DNA from: Alistipes sp.
GTDB taxonomy: Bacteria > Bacteroidota > Bacteroidia > Bacteroidales > Rikenellaceae
DNA length: 7,994 bases
Direction: 5' to 3'
Assembly (NCBI GenBank): GCA_009774895.1
Contig: VSOO01000013.1
Span: 9,649-17,642 of the forward strand
Shown here: positions 5,727-7,994 of the stretch, in pieces
Layout: the number at the start of each line of letters is the position of its first letter
Position numbering within the stretch: the stretch's first letter is position 1
The notes under the pieces: model-generated
Told to the model about the DNA's origin: nothing
The model's input: the letters and a program-made list of their open reading frames with translations, nothing else
Database searches by the model: none
Program-made: the position numbers and the translations under genes

Positions 5727-6637
5727 TGCCGCGTTTCGCGGATTATGAATTGATCGACACGGGAGACTTCGAGAAGCTGGAGCGTTTCGGAGCCTATATC
5801 ACGCGGCGTCCCGAGCCGCAGGCCGTGTGGCGGCGGTCGCTGCCCGAAGAGGAGTGGCGGCGCCTGGCCGACGCGTCGTTCCTGCGCGACGGCCGGAGCG
5901 AGGAGCGGGGCGAGTGGCACCTGCGCCGCGGCGTGGCCGACCGCTGGACGATCGACTATGCATACAGGGGAATGTCGCTGCGCATGCGCCTGGGCTTCAC
6001 CTCGTTCAAACACGTGGGAATCTTCCCCGAGCAGGCCGCCAACTGGGAGTTCATCTACGACCGCTGTGCGGCGCTCGCCGCAAAGGGGGGCGCGCGCTCC
6101 GGCGACGCGGAGCGCGGCGGTGCGGCCGGTGAGTCGCCCCGCGTGCTCAACCTCTTCGCCTACACGGGAGGGGCGACGCTCGCGGCGCGGGCTGCGGGCG
6201 CCGATGTCACGCATGTCGATTCGGTGAAGCCCGTGGTGTCGTGGGCCGGTGAGAACATGACGCTCAGCGGATTGGGCGGCGTGCGCTGGATCGTGGAGGA
6301 CGCGTTGCGCTTCGTGCGCCGCGAGGTGCGGCGCGGGCGCCGATACCGCGGCATCATGCTCGATCCGCCGGCATACGGACGCGGTGCGAACGGCGAGAAG
6401 TGGGTGCTGGAGGACAACCTTTGCGAGATGCTCGAATGCTGCGCGCAGCTGCTCGAACCCGAGGACTCCTTCCTCGTGCTCAACCTCTACTCCATGGGGC
6501 TCTCCTCGACGCTGGCCCGCACGGCCGTGCACCAGGCTTTCGGCGCTCCGGCGGGCGAGCAGTGGGGCGAGCTCTGCTTCGAGGACCGCGCCGGCAAACA
6601 GCTGCCGCTGGGCACCTATTACCGCATGATGCGGTAG
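5711..6637 (+). CDS. Class I SAM-dependent methyltransferase, RlmI-like (COG1092 type)
   Basis: A 308-residue Rossmann-fold methyltransferase that uses S-adenosylmethionine. Motif I is VLNLFAYTGGATLAA (145-159), with the acidic end of strand 2 at HVDSVK (168-173). Motif IV is MLDPPAYGRG (216-225), where the DPPxYG form is shared with rRNA methyltransferases of the RlmI/RlmK group. KHVGIFPEQAANW (100-112) precedes the SAM domain, as in that group. The RNA-binding PUA domain found at the N-terminus of E. coli RlmI is absent; instead about 95 residues form a compact beta-rich lead-in. A glycine/alanine/arginine-rich stretch at 123-142 looks like a lineage-specific flexible insert before motif I. 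The target is probably rRNA or another RNA, but this is inference from the family and from coupling to the RlhA-like gene, with which it shares 16 bases. Its stop lies 20 bases before a strong terminator, making it the last gene of the unit. Confidence 0.9.
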   Translation: MQELLMPRFADYELIDTGDFEKLERFGAYITRRPEPQAVWRRSLPEEEWRRLADASFLRDGRSEERGEWHLRRGVADRWTIDYAYRGMSLRMRLGFTSFKHVGIFPEQAANWEFIYDRCAALAAKGGARSGDAERGGAAGESPRVLNLFAYTGGATLAARAAGADVTHVDSVKPVVSWAGENMTLSGLGGVRWIVEDALRFVRREVRRGRRYRGIMLDPPAYGRGANGEKWVLEDNLCEMLECCAQLLEPEDSFLVLNLYSMGLSSTLARTAVHQAFGAPAGEQWGELCFEDRAGKQLPLGTYYRMMR

Positions 6638-6657
6638 CGCGTCCGCTGCGAAGATGC

Positions 6658-6692
6658 GGCCGGCATCCCCATCGTGGGATGCCGGCCTTTTT
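6658..6692 (+). terminator. Rho-independent terminator
   Basis: GGCCGGCATCCC (6658-6669) and GGGATGCCGGCC (6676-6687) form a perfect 12-base-pair GC-rich stem with a six-base loop, followed by TTTTT (6688-6692). It lies 20 bases after the methyltransferase stop and ends the plus-strand operon. It is also 3' of the convergent malic enzyme gene; in that direction the stem is followed by only a weak T tract (GCATCTTC), so it may stop minus-strand transcripts less efficiently. Confidence 0.93.
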
Positions 6693-6708
6693 CGTCGGGC
6701 CGCATACG

Positions 6709-7980
6709 TCACCCGACCAGGCGGCGCAGGCTGCGGACGTAGTGTCCGACATCGGTCAGGGGGTTGCGGGCCAGTCCGGAGGCTTCGGCGGCCCGGGCCA
6801 CGGCGGGCGCCACGTGCCAGAGCAGGCGCCGGTCGAGGGCCTTGGGGATGAGGTATTCGGGGCCGAAGGCGAGCGACGGCAGCCCGTAGGCGTCGAGCAC
6901 GGCATCGGGCACGGACATGCGGGCCAGGTCGGCGATGGCGCGTGCGGCGGCCAGCTTCATGGCGTCGTCGATGGCCGTGGCCCGCACGTCGAGCGCTCCG
7001 CGGAACAGGAAGGGGAAGCAGAGCGCGTTGTTCACCTGGTTGGGGTCGTTCGAACGCCCCGTGGCGACGAGGGCGTCGGGACGTGCCGCCACGGCTTCGG
7101 CGTAGGGGATCTCCGGCACGGGGTTGGCCAGAGCCAGGACGATGGGTGCGGGCGCCATCGTGCGGAGCATGTCGGGCGTGAGCACGCCGCCGCGCGAGAC
7201 GCCGAGAAAGAGGTCGGCGCCGACGATCGCTTCGCCGAGCGTGTCGTAGGGTTCGCGCGTGGCGAACTCGCGCTTGACGTCGTTCAGGTCGGTGCGGCGC
7301 ACGGAGATCACGCCCCGGCTGTCGCACAGCACGAGGTGTTCGCGCCGGATGCCGAGCGCCAGCAGCAGCCGCACCGAGGCGATGGCCGCGGCTCCGGCGC
7401 CGCTGACGACCGTGCGCAGCGTCTCGATGCGCTTGCCGTTGAGGTGCAGCGCGTTGATGACCGCTGCGGCCACGATGACCGCCGTGCCGTGCTGGTCGTC
7501 GTGCATGACCGGGATCGGGAGCTTCGCGTTCAGGCGCCGCTCGATTTCGAAACACTCGGGGGCCTTGATGTCTTCAAGGTTCACGGCGCCGAACGTGGGG
7601 GCCAGCCGGCACACCGTCTCGACGAAGGCCTCCGGATCGCGGGCGTCGAGTTCGAGATCGAAGGCGTCGATGCCGGCCATGAGCTTGAAGAGCATGCATT
7701 TGCCCTCCATGACGGGTTTGGCCGCTTCGGGTCCGATGTCTCCCAGGCCCAGTACGGCCGAGCCGTCGGTGACGACGGCCACCAGGTTGCCGCGGCCGGT
7801 GTAGTCGTAGCTCGATGCGGGGTCGCGTGCGATTTCGAGACACGGGGCCGCCACGCCCGGCGAGTAGGCCAGCGCGAGGTCGTGCTGCGTGGCGTGGGGC
7901 TTGGTGGGTACGACGGCTATGTTTCCGGGGCGGGTGCCGCCGTGGTACTCCAGGGCCCGGCGGTACAGTTCTTTTTCCAT
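6709..7980 (-). CDS. Malic enzyme, MaeB type with malic domain only
   Basis: Cytosolic oxidative decarboxylase converting malate to pyruvate and CO2 with reduction of NAD(P). In anaerobic gut Bacteroidetes such enzymes link C4-acid metabolism to pyruvate and supply NADPH. The 423 residues show the N-terminal malic domain with the catalytic tyrosine in [15 protein letters not shown] (37-51), [12 protein letters not shown] (88-99) with catalytic K94, the metal ligands in [11 protein letters not shown] (134-144) and HDDQHGTA (160-167), and the NAD-binding domain with GAGAAA (194-199), LCDSRGVI (218-225), LANPVPE (284-290) and [11 protein letters not shown] (308-318). The C-terminus, [16 protein letters not shown] through residue 423, matches the end of the malic part of MaeB. 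The phosphotransacetylase-like domain that makes many MaeB proteins about 760 residues long is absent, and the terminator follows, so it is not hidden downstream. NAD versus NADP preference cannot be told from sequence alone. No promoter is visible before the window ends. Confidence 0.95.
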   Translation of the reverse strand: MEKELYRRALEYHGGTRPGNIAVVPTKPHATQHDLALAYSPGVAAPCLEIARDPASSYDYTGRGNLVAVVTDGSAVLGLGDIGPEAAKPVMEGKCMLFKLMAGIDAFDLELDARDPEAFVETVCRLAPTFGAVNLEDIKAPECFEIERRLNAKLPIPVMHDDQHGTAVIVAAAVINALHLNGKRIETLRTVVSGAGAAAIASVRLLLALGIRREHLVLCDSRGVISVRRTDLNDVKREFATREPYDTLGEAIVGADLFLGVSRGGVLTPDMLRTMAPAPIVLALANPVPEIPYAEAVAARPDALVATGRSNDPNQVNNALCFPFLFRGALDVRATAIDDAMKLAAARAIADLARMSVPDAVLDAYGLPSLAFGPEYLIPKALDRRLLWHVAPAVARAAEASGLARNPLTDVGHYVRSLRRLVG

Positions 7981-7984
7981 GATG

Positions 7985-7991
7985 CTTCTCC
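7985..7991 (-). promoter_or_regulatory. Ribosome-binding site of the malic enzyme gene
   Basis: On the minus strand GGAGAAG at 7991-7985 lies a few bases before the ATG at 7980, with seven bases between GGAG and the start codon. It supports this ATG as the start, in agreement with the conserved N-terminus. Confidence 0.6.
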
Positions 7992-7994
7992 GTT

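Noticed and set aside
5726..5728. A TGATG overlap start for the methyltransferase
   Set aside because: It is possible, but the ATG at 5711 has AGGAG at proper spacing, while 5726 has none.
5648..7555. A 635-residue minus-strand open frame spanning the methyltransferase, the terminator and part of the malic enzyme gene
   Set aside because: It runs through a strong terminator hairpin and two well-identified genes in other frames, and its translation is low-complexity Arg/Ala/His sequence.

Overview
The window is chromosomal DNA from a GC-rich member of the Bacteroidetes, most likely Bacteroidales and possibly close to Alistipes/Rikenellaceae. The phylum call rests on two divergent promoters with the Bacteroidetes -7 element TAnnTTTG (both read TACCTTTG), on the mostly poor Shine-Dalgarno sequences, and on the order M23 peptidase - dxr - rseP, which I recall as typical of this phylum. 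The genus is a guess. Seven protein-coding genes fill almost the whole window, and I see no RNA gene, insertion sequence, CRISPR array or phage gene.

Left half, minus strand, read from 2844 down to 17: an envelope and isoprenoid operon. It starts with a membrane-anchored, degenerate M23 (LytM) protein. Dxr, the committed enzyme of the MEP isoprenoid pathway, starts one base after that stop codon. An RseP-type site-2 protease follows 37 bases later. The rseP frame is cut by a TAA inside the second PDZ domain, with family-like codons continuing after it, so this allele lacks its C-terminal half and part of the active site.

Centre, 2845-2964: a 120-base divergent promoter region. The two -7 boxes lie in a perfect 10-base inverted repeat whose centre is also the shared -33 position.

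Right of centre, plus strand, 2965-6637: three genes in one probable transcript. They are a sugar-phosphate nucleotidyltransferase, a U32 family protein resembling the 23S rRNA hydroxylation protein RlhA, and a class I SAM-dependent methyltransferase of the RlmI-like group. The last two overlap by 16 bases. A strong intrinsic terminator follows at 6658-6692.

Right end, minus strand, 6709-7980: a malic enzyme of the MaeB type that has only the malic domain. It converges on the plus-strand operon across the terminator.

Most of this is core metabolism and envelope biology. I found no convincing undescribed system. The points most worth checking are the interrupted rseP, the metal-ligand-free M23 domain, the symmetric divergent promoter, and the coupled pair of putative RNA-modification genes.
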